This document shows, in pieces, positions 45,178 through 52,927 of a stretch of DNA of 64,000 nucleotides. Source of the DNA: CAZPRY01 sp964589175 (GTDB taxonomy: Bacteria; Fidelibacterota; UBA2242); assembly GCA_964589175.1 (NCBI GenBank), contig CAZPRY010000005.1:1-64000 (forward strand). Reading direction: 5' to 3'. The notes beneath the pieces were generated by a model, which did no database searches, was not told where the DNA came from, and was given only the letters and a program-made list of their open reading frames with translations. How positions within the stretch are numbered: position 1 is the first letter of the stretch; each line of letters opens with the position of its first letter. Made by a program: the position numbers and the translations under genes.

Positions 45178-46275
45178 TTATCGTACTTCGTGGGGTAAAA
45201 CCGATGTTCTTTCCACGAGATGAGATTTTAGGTCGATTTTCTGAATTGACGTTGATTTGTCACTGATCCGCGTTAAAAGCACTTTCAGACTTTCCTGCCC
45301 CATTTCATAAATCGGCTGATGCATGGTGGTCAGGGAGATCAGGTGTGAACAGGAGGGATGCAGATCATCATAGCCAACCAGTGAAATATGTTCGGGAATG
45401 GATACGCCCATGTCCTGGGCAATGGAATAAACCAGGTAGGCAATCCGGTCGTGCCCGGCAAGAATCGCCGTGACGCCGGATTCTTTGGACATCAGTGTAC
45501 GTGCAGACTGAACGTAGTGTCTTTCGGCGAAAGGTCCGTTATGCAGCCGGATGATAGTCGGGTCCGGTGGAATTCCATTATCCAGCAGGGCTTTTTTATA
45601 GCCCTCCAGGCGAGAGCGCTCGGTGCTGAAAAGAGTGCTGAGTGTAATTCCGATCCGTTTGTGCCCTTTTTTTAGCAAATAGGCGGTCAGCTGATAGGCC
45701 CCTTCGAAGTTATCCGTGGTGACATGATCTACCTCGATATCCGCCACGGTGCGATCAGCCAGAACGACCGGGATTTTACGCGTGCGGAATTTTTCGATGA
45801 TCATCCGGTTTTTCTCGTCCGAAGCTGCCGTCGGTACGAAAATCACTCCGCAGACGGAATTTGCGATCAGTCGGTCGGCATGGAAATCGGCCTTGACGAA
45901 GAGGTCGTCGGTATTACACAAAATTGTGCTGAGTTTGTTTTTGGCGGCCTCGTCTTCGATGCCGCGGGCCAGTTCGGGCGCGTAGCCGGCCCGGATATCC
46001 GGTACGAGCACTCCGACGATATCCTTGGCATTCGTCGCACCACTCCGGAATGTCACAAAAGTTCCCAGCCGGCGTTGACGGGTCACGTATCCCATATTCA
46101 CCAGGTTAAAAATGGCCTGGCGAATTGTGGCGCGGGCCAGACCGGTGATTTGTACCAGTTCTTCTTCGGTCGGTATCTTATCACCGGACTTGAAGACGCC
46201 CTGCTCAATCTGTTCGCGAAGCCAGGTCTGGAGCTGGAAATACTGAGGGATGGGACTGTTGCGATCGATTATCAT
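45178..46275 (-). CDS. AraR-type transcriptional repressor (GntR helix-turn-helix fused to LacI-type sugar-binding domain)
   Basis: A 365-aa regulator. Residues 1-75 are a GntR winged helix (SPIPQYFQLQTWLREQI, KIPTEEELVQITGLARATIR, GYVTRQRRLGTFV). Residues about 85-350 form a periplasmic-binding-protein/LacI-type effector domain (VGVLVPDIRAGYAPELARGI, GHKRIGIT, SLVGYDDLHP). This fusion is that of AraR of Bacillus subtilis, a repressor released by arabinose. The effector here is unknown; a sugar or uronate from pectin is likely. A palindrome of AraR-operator shape lies 26 bases ahead of the start, which suggests autoregulation. The gene is followed by a terminator and then by the HTCS gene. 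Confidence 0.9.
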   Translation of the reverse strand: MIIDRNSPIPQYFQLQTWLREQIEQGVFKSGDKIPTEEELVQITGLARATIRQAIFNLVNMGYVTRQRRLGTFVTFRSGATNAKDIVGVLVPDIRAGYAPELARGIEDEAAKNKLSTILCNTDDLFVKADFHADRLIANSVCGVIFVPTAASDEKNRMIIEKFRTRKIPVVLADRTVADIEVDHVTTDNFEGAYQLTAYLLKKGHKRIGITLSTLFSTERSRLEGYKKALLDNGIPPDPTIIRLHNGPFAERHYVQSARTLMSKESGVTAILAGHDRIAYLVYSIAQDMGVSIPEHISLVGYDDLHPSCSHLISLTTMHQPIYEMGQESLKVLLTRISDKSTSIQKIDLKSHLVERTSVLPHEVR

Positions 46276-46301
46276 ATTTGAAAAATTCTCTGCTTACTTA
46301 T

Positions 46302-46313
46302 TTGTATATACAA
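46302..46313. promoter_or_regulatory. AraR-like operator palindrome TTGTATATACAA
   Basis: Perfect 12-bp palindrome whose half-sites TTGTA-N2-TACAA equal the core of the B. subtilis AraR operator. It lies 26 bases upstream of the AraR-type repressor start and probably overlaps its promoter. I saw no second exact copy in the window. Confidence 0.55.
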
Positions 46314-46375
46314 TCGCACCAAATCATCGTTTTTTCTGCAAGTACTTTTTCGACGGCAGATCGAGTTATCTTCAT

Positions 46376-47800
46376 TTAATCAAAGATTTTTCCCGGGTTT
46401 AAAATCTGCTTGGGATCGAAGGCGCGCTTGATACGCTTCATCATTTCAATATTGATGTCCGGCAAAGCCAGGCTCATATATTTTTTGCGCTTGCTGCCGA
46501 TTCCATGTTCACCGCTGATGGTGCCGCCCATGCTCAGGGTCAGTTGATACAATTCCAGACGGACCTGTTCCTGAACCTCCCGCCAGCGGTCGAAGTCCAT
46601 CTCGGCTTTTTTGACGATGGTCGAATGAATATTGCCGTCGCCGGCGTGCCCGAAACAGGGAATCAGGACATCGTGTTTGCGGGCCACGGCCGCAATCCGG
46701 GGCAGAAGCTCGGGAATTTTGGCGATCGGTACCACCAGGTCTTCGGAACTCTTGATCGGGTAGAAGGTCTGAATTCCCTCGGGGACATTGCGTCGCACGG
46801 CCCAGACCCTTTCGGAGGTGGTCGGATTGTCGGCGACATAGACCTCGATGGCGCCCAGCTCCTGGCACATTTTGCCGATGATCTCGTATTCCCGCTCGAG
46901 ATGGGCGTCGTCGTTTCCGTCGATCTCGATCAGGAGCATAGCGCTGACATCCTGTGAATAGAGGTGTTCGTTGAGATAGCGGCAGGCGGTTTCGACCGCC
47001 AGTTTGTCCATAAACTCAATCGCGGTGGGAACGATTTTCGATTTACTGATGAGCTGCGGCACGATCGACGTCGCGGTTTCAATATCCCGAAACAGGACCA
47101 GCAGATCGACTTTCCGTGACGGCAGCGGCAGCAATTTGATGAATATTTTGGTGAAAATTCCGAGGGTGCCTTCCGAGCCGACCATCAGGTGAATGAGGTC
47201 ATATCCGACAACGTCTTTAACGCATTTGCCGCCCAACTGCATAATTTCGCCTTCCGGGGTTACGAGCTCCAGTCCGATGATATAGCGTCCGGTCACGCCG
47301 TATTTGACAGCGCGGCCGCCTCCTGCGTTTTCAGCCACATTCCCGCCGATAAAGCAGCTTTCCACGCTCATCGGATAGCCGGCGAAGAACAGCCCGTCTT
47401 CGGCCAGGGCGGCGTTGATATCGTTGGTGATTACACCCGGTTCGACGACGATGATCATATTCTCTTTGTCGATCTCCAGGATTTTATCCATGCGTTCCAG
47501 CGACAGTAAAATTCCGCCGAAGACCGGGACCGCTCCACAGGAGAGACCGCTGCCGGCGCCGCGAGGCGTGACCGGTACGTTTTCGCGGTTGGCCAGCTTC
47601 ATGATCGCGGCTATTTCGGCGGCTGTGCGCGGTTTGACCACGACATCCGGCATGTGCTCATATTGCTTATCGACGACCTGATCGTGGGAATAGGGTTCGA
47701 TTTTTTCGGGATCGTCGGAAATGACGAATTTTGCACCGATTATATTACGCAGTTCCGCGATGAGCTCGGGCGTGATGCGATTGTATGAAGTCTGTTCCAC
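46376..47800 (-). CDS. FAD-linked lactate/glycolate-type dehydrogenase (GlcD/LctD family)
   Basis: Flavoprotein of the VAO/PCMH family that oxidises a 2-hydroxy acid. The 474-aa protein has the FAD-binding PCMH domain (about 50-228: PVTPRGAGSGLSCGAV, 77-91; GGNVAENAGGGRAVKYG, 152-168) and the C-terminal FAD-oxidase domain with HAGDGNIH (385-392) and GEHGIG (430-435). The start is GTG at 47800, which overlaps the etfA stop by one base (TAGTG) and has GGAGGAG 8 bases ahead, so translation is coupled. The order etfB-etfA-dehydrogenase without a GlcF iron-sulfur subunit matches the Etf-linked lactate dehydrogenase of acetogens (LctBCD). D-lactate is therefore favoured over glycolate, but the substrate is not proved. 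Confidence 0.88.
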   Translation of the reverse strand: MEQTSYNRITPELIAELRNIIGAKFVISDDPEKIEPYSHDQVVDKQYEHMPDVVVKPRTAAEIAAIMKLANRENVPVTPRGAGSGLSCGAVPVFGGILLSLERMDKILEIDKENMIIVVEPGVITNDINAALAEDGLFFAGYPMSVESCFIGGNVAENAGGGRAVKYGVTGRYIIGLELVTPEGEIMQLGGKCVKDVVGYDLIHLMVGSEGTLGIFTKIFIKLLPLPSRKVDLLVLFRDIETATSIVPQLISKSKIVPTAIEFMDKLAVETACRYLNEHLYSQDVSAMLLIEIDGNDDAHLEREYEIIGKMCQELGAIEVYVADNPTTSERVWAVRRNVPEGIQTFYPIKSSEDLVVPIAKIPELLPRIAAVARKHDVLIPCFGHAGDGNIHSTIVKKAEMDFDRWREVQEQVRLELYQLTLSMGGTISGEHGIGSKRKKYMSLALPDINIEMMKRIKRAFDPKQILNPGKIFD

Positions 47801-48825
47801 TATTTCTCCTCCGGGCGCGCCTGGGTCTGGCGATAGGCGTTTAATTTTTCATTCAGAATCGGTAGTACTTCGAAGATATCGGCGGCGATCCCATAGTCGG
47901 CTACCTGAAAGATTTGTGCGTCGGGATCGTTATTGATCGCGGCAATGTTTTCGGCCGTTTTGATGCCGGCGAGATGCTGGACCGAACCGGAAATACCGGC
48001 CGCCAGGTAGAATTTTGGACTGACGGTTTTGCCGCTCAGGCCGATTTGCTGCGGATAGCCGGCCCAGCCGAGATCAACAGCATCCCGTGTGGCGCCGACG
48101 GTGCCGCTAAGCAGGGCGGCCAATTTGTGCAACATTTTGAAATTTTCGTCCTTTTTGAAACCCTTGCCGCCGGCGACGATGATTTCGGCGTCCTGGATAT
48201 TGCCGCCCTCCTCGGAATTCAGGCGGAATTCAACCCGGCGGATGCGGCTCTGCAGAAACTCGCCGGGAATTTCCTCGTAGAGAATCTCACCGGTTTTCTT
48301 TTCATCCGGCGCGAGCGGCTTATTGGAATGCGGCCGGACGGTGGCCATCTGCGGACGGCGGTCCGGTGTCTTGATCGTCGCCAGAATATTGCCGCCGATC
48401 GACGGCCGGGTCTGAATTAAATTGCCCGTGCTCTCCTCGATATCCAGTTCCGTGCAGTCGGCTGTCAGACCGGTGTGACATTGGACGGCTACGGCCGGGG
48501 CGACAGTCCGCCCGGTGGTGGTTGCGCTGGCAATCAGGATTTCGGGCTGGTGCTTCCGGACCAGAAAACGTAGTGCGCTGCAGTACGGCTCCGGTAAAAA
48601 ATGTTCGAAAACAGGATCTTTGGCGACGATGACTTTATCTGCTCCATAGCGGAAAAGGCGCTGAAGTTCGCCGTCCTGAAAATCGCGACCCAGTAGCACG
48701 GCGACCAGTTGGCAATCGCGTTTATCGGCCAGCGCCCGTCCGCGCTTCAACAATTCGAAGGAGACGAGCTTCAGTTCTCCCTGTTCATGCTCTGCTAAAA
48801 TCCAGACATCCCGGTATTCCATCAT
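47800..48825 (-). CDS. etfA: Electron transfer flavoprotein, alpha subunit
   Basis: Carries the FAD of the Etf heterodimer. From ATG 48825 it has 341 aa; a second ATG follows directly. The start is set by AAGGA ahead and lies 8 bp after the etfB stop. The frame stays open 96 codons upstream within etfB, which is not coding. The N-terminal half is the EtfA AMP-binding-like domain (WILAEHEQGELKLVSFELL; TGLTADCTELDIEE; TRPSIGGNILATI). The C-terminal FAD domain has GATRDAVDLGW and QIGLSGKTVSPKFYLAAGISGSVQHLAGI in order (given in two parts in the family). No N-terminal ferredoxin-like extension is present, unlike some acetogen relatives. It transfers electrons between the adjacent dehydrogenase and a carrier or NAD. 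Confidence 0.93.
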   Translation of the reverse strand: MMEYRDVWILAEHEQGELKLVSFELLKRGRALADKRDCQLVAVLLGRDFQDGELQRLFRYGADKVIVAKDPVFEHFLPEPYCSALRFLVRKHQPEILIASATTTGRTVAPAVAVQCHTGLTADCTELDIEESTGNLIQTRPSIGGNILATIKTPDRRPQMATVRPHSNKPLAPDEKKTGEILYEEIPGEFLQSRIRRVEFRLNSEEGGNIQDAEIIVAGGKGFKKDENFKMLHKLAALLSGTVGATRDAVDLGWAGYPQQIGLSGKTVSPKFYLAAGISGSVQHLAGIKTAENIAAINNDPDAQIFQVADYGIAADIFEVLPILNEKLNAYRQTQARPEEK

Positions 48826-48833
48826 TTCATCCT

Positions 48834-49631
48834 TTATAAAATTTCTTTTTGCTTTAAAAAATCCATCAAACCGTCGACAGCCGACTCCAATTCGCGCTCG
48901 TCTTTGGGGGCGACAATCTTTCCGCGCCGGGCGACCTGCGGGGTTGAAATTTTGACGACCCGGGTCGGCGATCCTTTCAAACCGAGATATTCCGGACGGG
49001 CGTTGATTTCCTCCGGTCCCAGAATTTTCAGATCGCAGTCCCTGGCACGCAACTTTCCGTCCAGCGTGGGGAGCCGCGGAAAATTGATTTCCTTTACAAC
49101 AGTTAGCAGGCAAGGGCGTTGGATATCGAGAATTTCGTAGCCGGTTTCAACCATTCTTTCAATCCGCAGAGTTTCGGAATTCACCTCGCGTATGGCACTG
49201 ATGTAGGTCGTGAAAGGAATATCCAGCCAGGCGGCGATCCCGGGGCCGACCTGTCCCGTATCCCCGTCGGTGGCACGCTCACCACAAAGGATAAGATCGA
49301 AATTACCCATCTGCAGGATAGCCTGCGCCAGGACGTAGGAAGTAGCCCAGGTGTCGGCGCCGGCGAAGGCTTTATGGCTTAACAAAATACCGTCGTCACA
49401 TCCCATCGCAATAGCTTCTTTCAGGGCCAGTCTGGCCTTGGCCGGGCCCATGGAAAGCGCGATGACTTCGCCGCCGTATTTTTCGCGCAGTTGCACAGCC
49501 GCCTCGATGGCATAGAGATCGAGAGGATTGACGATAGGCTCCACACCGTCACGGATCATGGTGCCTGTGACGGGATCCATTTTTACATTGCTGGTTTCCG
49601 GAACCTGTTTGACGGGTACGATGATTCTCAC
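48834..49631 (-). CDS. etfB: Electron transfer flavoprotein, beta subunit (GTG start)
   Basis: Beta subunit of the Etf heterodimer; 265 aa from GTG 49631, giving MRIIVPVKQVPETSNVKMD, the standard EtfB opening. AAGGA lies 7-8 bases before the GTG, which decides the start; the frame remains open for 35 more codons upstream but without family similarity. The conserved EtfB blocks EAAVQLREKYGGEVIALSMG and GERATDGDTGQVGPGIAAWL are present in order. The latter region belongs to the nucleotide-binding site, and its form in bifurcating Etf proteins differs from the purely housekeeping type; which type this is cannot be decided by eye. It is first in the etfB-etfA-glcD operon. Confidence 0.93.
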   Translation of the reverse strand: MRIIVPVKQVPETSNVKMDPVTGTMIRDGVEPIVNPLDLYAIEAAVQLREKYGGEVIALSMGPAKARLALKEAIAMGCDDGILLSHKAFAGADTWATSYVLAQAILQMGNFDLILCGERATDGDTGQVGPGIAAWLDIPFTTYISAIREVNSETLRIERMVETGYEILDIQRPCLLTVVKEINFPRLPTLDGKLRARDCDLKILGPEEINARPEYLGLKGSPTRVVKISTPQVARRGKIVAPKDERELESAVDGLMDFLKQKEIL

Positions 49632-49763
49632 AGTTTTTCCTTGGTTAGCGGTTCGTTTGCCACCGGTATCGGCAAGCACGGCTACACCCCGAATGCCGGG
49701 CGGATGGGCTTTTTTCACTGTATTTCCGGCGATCAAGATATTCAGGGCTTAGTTTTCCGTATT

Positions 49764-49781
49764 TAATTGTCCAGACAATTA
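49764..49781. promoter_or_regulatory. 18-bp operator-like palindrome upstream of etfB
   Basis: TAATTGTC-CA-GACAATTA is a perfect inverted repeat. It overlaps the predicted -10 box of the etfB promoter, where a repressor would block transcription. Its form recalls operators of FadR-subfamily GntR regulators for lactate/pyruvate, but no such regulator gene is in the window. Confidence 0.55.
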
Positions 49782-49806
49782 TTCTGATAAAGAAAATGAT
49801 TCGCAA
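49778..49806 (-). promoter_or_regulatory. Predicted promoter of etfB-etfA-glcD
   Basis: On the - strand TTGCGA (49806-49801) and AATAAT (49783-49778) are 17 bases apart and about 147 bases ahead of the etfB GTG. The rest of the 317-bp gap (49632-49948) holds the operator palindrome, the gnd terminator and no other gene. Confidence 0.45.
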
Positions 49807-49880
49807 TTTTTCTTTTGGGGCTTGACGTAAAATTAGTGCTTTGCCGGAACAATGTCCAGAACTGGATGCGCGAGTCATGC

Positions 49881-49920
49881 AAAAAAAAACAGAGCCGCAT
49901 CCATTTGAGGACAATGGACG
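49881..49920 (-). terminator. Intrinsic terminator downstream of gnd
   Basis: On the - strand CGTCCATT and AATGGATG pair over 8 bp (one G-T) with a 7-base loop, then after 8 bases a run of nine T. It starts 29 bases after the gnd stop. Confidence 0.6.
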
Positions 49921-49948
49921 GTTGAATGGGCGAACTTACCAGAAAAGG

Positions 49949-51403
49949 CTAGACGTTATACGTACTCGAGGCGGTGTCGCCGCCATGCCCGGTCCAGTTT
50001 GTGTGGAAAAACTCACCGCGTGGCCTATCAAGCCGTTCGTAGGTGTGGGCGCCGAAATAATCCCGCAGGGCCTGCAGGAGATTGGCCGAGAGCCGCTCGC
50101 TGCGGTAGCCGTCGTAGTAAGCCAGGGCGCTGCTGAAAGCCGGTACGGGCAATCCCATTTGCACGGCCGCCGCGATAACCTTGCGCCAGGCGTTTTGGTT
50201 TTTCTCGATGGCATTTTTGAAATAGTCATCCAGCAGGAGGTTCTGCAGGTCGGGTTTTTTATCGAAGGCCTCCTTGATCTTTCCCAAAAACTGCGCGCGG
50301 ATAATGCAGCCGCCGCGCCACATCAGGGCGATTTCGCCATAATTCAAATCCCAGTGATATTCCCGGGCGGCGGCCCGCATGAGTTGAAAACCCTGGGCAT
50401 ATGAGCAAATCTTGGAGGCATAGAGCGCCCGGCGGATATCTTCGATGAATTCGGTCTTCTCGCCGCTGAATGCGCCCTGCGGGCCCTGCAAATGCCGTGA
50501 GGCTTCCACCCGTTCTTCCTTGATGGCGCTCATGGCCCGGGCCAGGACGGCTTCCACCACCGTGGGAGCCGGAACGCCCAGGTTCAGGGCTTCCTGGCTG
50601 GTCCAGCGCCCGGTGCCTTTCTGCCCGGCCGTATCCAGGATCACGTCCAACATGGGCTTGCCGGTCTCATCATCGATCTTTCCCATGATATCGGCCGTAA
50701 TTTCGATCAGATAGCTATCCAGTTCGCCCCGGTTCCATTCCTGCAGAACCGGCTGCATCTCGGGCGGCGTCATTCCCAGGCCGTTCTTCATGATCCAGTA
50801 GGCTTCGCTGATCATCTGCATATCGCCGTATTCGATGCCGTTATGGACCATCTTGACAAAATGCCCGGCGCCGTTTTGGCCGACCCATTCGCAGCAGGGC
50901 GAGCCATCGTCTACTTTAGCGGCGATTTTCTGGAAGATGGGCTTGACGTGCGGCCACGCGGCGGGTGAACCACCCGGCATGATTGAAGGTCCGTTGAGGG
51001 CGCCCTCTTCACCTCCGGAGACGCCAGTACCGATGTAAGCCAGGCCTTGGCTTTCGGCATATGCCGTGCGGCGCATTGTATCGGGGAAATGACTGTTGCC
51101 GCCGTCGATGATGATATCGCCTTCTTCCAGGTGCGGCAGTAGTTTTTCGATATATTCGTCCACCGGTTTTCCGGCTTTGACCATCAGCATGATTTTGCGC
51201 GGTTTCCGAAGGCTGACGACGAGTTCTTCGATGCTGTGGCAGCCGGTGATGTTCTTGCCCTTGGCGCGCCCCAGAATAAAGCGATCCACTTTTTCCAGGG
51301 TCCGGTTATAGACGGAGACCGCGAATCCGTTTTTCTCCATGTTCAAAACAAGATTCTCTCCCATGACGGCAAGGCCGATCAGGCCGATATCATTTTTGTT
51401 CAT
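49949..51403 (-). CDS. gnd: 6-phosphogluconate dehydrogenase, decarboxylating
   Basis: Oxidises and decarboxylates 6-phosphogluconate to ribulose 5-phosphate with NADP or NAD in the oxidative pentose phosphate pathway. The 484-aa length is that of the long homodimeric enzyme. The N-terminal Rossmann motif is GLIGLAVMGENLVLNM (8-23), followed by GVSGGEEGALNGPSIMPGG (about 128-146). The signature block KMVHNGIEYGDMQMISEAY comes next, and a C-terminal YDGYRSERL segment then precedes the tail. AAAGGAT lies 6 bases before the ATG. It is the only central-metabolism sugar enzyme in the window and lies between the Etf operon and a 435-bp gap. It may supply NADPH or pentose during growth on plant polymers. 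Confidence 0.95.
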   Translation of the reverse strand: MNKNDIGLIGLAVMGENLVLNMEKNGFAVSVYNRTLEKVDRFILGRAKGKNITGCHSIEELVVSLRKPRKIMLMVKAGKPVDEYIEKLLPHLEEGDIIIDGGNSHFPDTMRRTAYAESQGLAYIGTGVSGGEEGALNGPSIMPGGSPAAWPHVKPIFQKIAAKVDDGSPCCEWVGQNGAGHFVKMVHNGIEYGDMQMISEAYWIMKNGLGMTPPEMQPVLQEWNRGELDSYLIEITADIMGKIDDETGKPMLDVILDTAGQKGTGRWTSQEALNLGVPAPTVVEAVLARAMSAIKEERVEASRHLQGPQGAFSGEKTEFIEDIRRALYASKICSYAQGFQLMRAAAREYHWDLNYGEIALMWRGGCIIRAQFLGKIKEAFDKKPDLQNLLLDDYFKNAIEKNQNAWRKVIAAAVQMGLPVPAFSSALAYYDGYRSERLSANLLQALRDYFGAHTYERLDRPRGEFFHTNWTGHGGDTASSTYNV

Positions 51404-51425
51404 AGTTTTATCCTTTGTTTTAGAA

Positions 51426-51593
51426 TTATTTTAATTTTAGGAAATCATGGCGTTTTACCGACCCATTGCACAGGGCATCCGCCGTGTCGGTATCGTACTG
51501 ATGAGAGTGAGCCGTCAGGCCGATCAACTCATTACCTGATACAAAGAAAGCATGGGCTATATCCGTAATCGTGACCAGGGAAACGGTCTTCAT
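51426..51593 (-). CDS. Small 55-aa ORF directly upstream of gnd
   Basis: A 55-codon frame from ATG 51593 to TAA, 22 bp ahead of the gnd start, with CGGAGCATT before the ATG as a possible leader. The peptide begins MKTVSLVTITDIAHAFFVSG and has a charged C-terminal end (VKRHDFLKLK). Codon use looks like that of the neighbouring genes. I do not recognise the family. It may be a real small protein, a leader peptide for gnd, or a chance frame. The surrounding 435-bp gap (51404-51838) otherwise holds only the CGGTT-rich palindromes near 51609-51635 and AT-rich sequence ahead of the MASE3 gene. Confidence 0.42.
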   Translation of the reverse strand: MKTVSLVTITDIAHAFFVSGNELIGLTAHSHQYDTDTADALCNGSVKRHDFLKLK

Positions 51594-51608
51594 AATGCTC
51601 CGTTGTTC

Positions 51609-51635
51609 CGGTTTGAAACCGATAAAGTTACCGGT
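51609..51635. promoter_or_regulatory. Cluster of CGGTT inverted repeats upstream of the 55-aa ORF and gnd
   Basis: CGGTTT-G-AAACCG (51609-51621) is a perfect 13-base palindrome, followed after six bases by TTACCGGT (51628-51635). The latter contains the core of the gluconate-repressor operator known from enteric bacteria. Possible operator for gnd; no cognate regulator is seen here. Confidence 0.35.
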
Positions 51636-51838
51636 TAAGTAAAAATGCTGAACTCCGTGAAAAATGTCAAGGGTTATTTTACAATTTCAACGGGTCAATA
51701 GCAGAACGGCTATCAAATCCACCAGTCCGTGAAGGGCAGCAATCCTTCAGCCCGCGCCTCCGGGGAATATTTTTTAAATTTTTGAAAATGTTGGTATATT
51801 TATATCGATCGTATGAATAAACTTAGGATAATAAATCC

Positions 51839-52927
51839 ATGATTCGTCCCAACCAGAAAAATCTGGCTCCGATCGCCATCACTTTCACCGCATCGCTGCT
51901 TTTGCTGTTTGCACGAATGTATAGTTATAATCTTTTCCACTCGTTGGTCGAACTCTGGTGTGTCGTCGTGGCGTTTGGTATTTTTATGGTTTTCTGGAAT
52001 TCACAGAAATTCCTGCAGGACTCCTATTACCTGATCATCGGTGTGAGCTATTTTTTCATCGGCAGCCTGGATCTCATCCATACGCTGGCCTATAAAGGTA
52101 TGGGTGTTCTGGGAACAAATGATCCGAATTATGCCACCCAACTCTGGATCGCTGCGCGGTATATGGAGAGTATCTCACTCCTGGCAGCGGCCTTTTTTCA
52201 AAAACGGAATTTTCGTGTTGGCTGGCTTATAGGATCGTACATCATCATTACGGCTGCAATTCTGCTGTCCGTTTTTTATAAACCGGTTTTTTCCGACTGT
52301 TATATCGAAGGGCAGGGGCTGACTTTTTTTAAGAAATTCAGTGAATTCGTAATCTCGGCCATTTTACTGACCGCGGCCGCAGCTCTTATACGACGTCGGA
52401 AACATTTCGACCGGATGACGTATCGACTGCTGCTGGCTTCCATGCTTTTGACGGTGTTTTCGGAGATCAGCTTTACGCTCTATCTGGGAGTGACCGATAT
52501 TGCCAATATGATCGGTCATTTTTTGAAATTTATCTCATATGTTTTGATCTATGAGGCATTCATCAAAGCCGGTTTTTTACACCCGGTGGATCTCCTTTTT
52601 CAGAATTTGAAGCGTGAAGAGCAGGTGAAAGAGGAATTGATCCACGATCTGCAGGATGCCTTACACAAAGTAAAAACGCTCAGCGGTCTCCTGCCGATTT
52701 GTGCCAACTGTAAGAAAATCCGCGATGATAATGGCTACTGGCAGCAGGTGGAAGTTTATATCCGTGACCGGTCCGATGCCGAATTCAGCCACGGCATCTG
52801 TCCCGATTGTATGCAGAAACTCTATCCGGATTTTTGGGCATCACGGGATTCTGCCGTCGGCGCTCCTGTGCAGATCAAGCCGCAGTCAGGCGGCGACACG
52901 GGGGAGGAGAATGGCATTGAACAGTAG
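51839..52927 (+). CDS. MASE3 membrane-sensor protein with C-terminal CxxC...CxxC module
   Basis: A 362-aa protein with an N-terminal MASE3-type sensor of seven or so membrane helices (about 10-250). A short coiled-coil (about 258-282) follows, then a cysteine module: C288-x2-C291 in LPICANCKK, the segment KKIRDDNGYWQQVEVYI, and C321-x2-C324 in SHGICPDCMQKLYP. The four cysteines look like a zinc ribbon. The same module ends the PAS protein at 62933-63604. There is no kinase, cyclase or HTH output domain, so how the signal is passed on is unknown. Its 3' end overlaps the convergent M14 peptidase gene by 42 bp. AGGAT precedes the ATG. Confidence 0.82.
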   Translation: MIRPNQKNLAPIAITFTASLLLLFARMYSYNLFHSLVELWCVVVAFGIFMVFWNSQKFLQDSYYLIIGVSYFFIGSLDLIHTLAYKGMGVLGTNDPNYATQLWIAARYMESISLLAAAFFQKRNFRVGWLIGSYIIITAAILLSVFYKPVFSDCYIEGQGLTFFKKFSEFVISAILLTAAAALIRRRKHFDRMTYRLLLASMLLTVFSEISFTLYLGVTDIANMIGHFLKFISYVLIYEAFIKAGFLHPVDLLFQNLKREEQVKEELIHDLQDALHKVKTLSGLLPICANCKKIRDDNGYWQQVEVYIRDRSDAEFSHGICPDCMQKLYPDFWASRDSAVGAPVQIKPQSGGDTGEENGIEQ

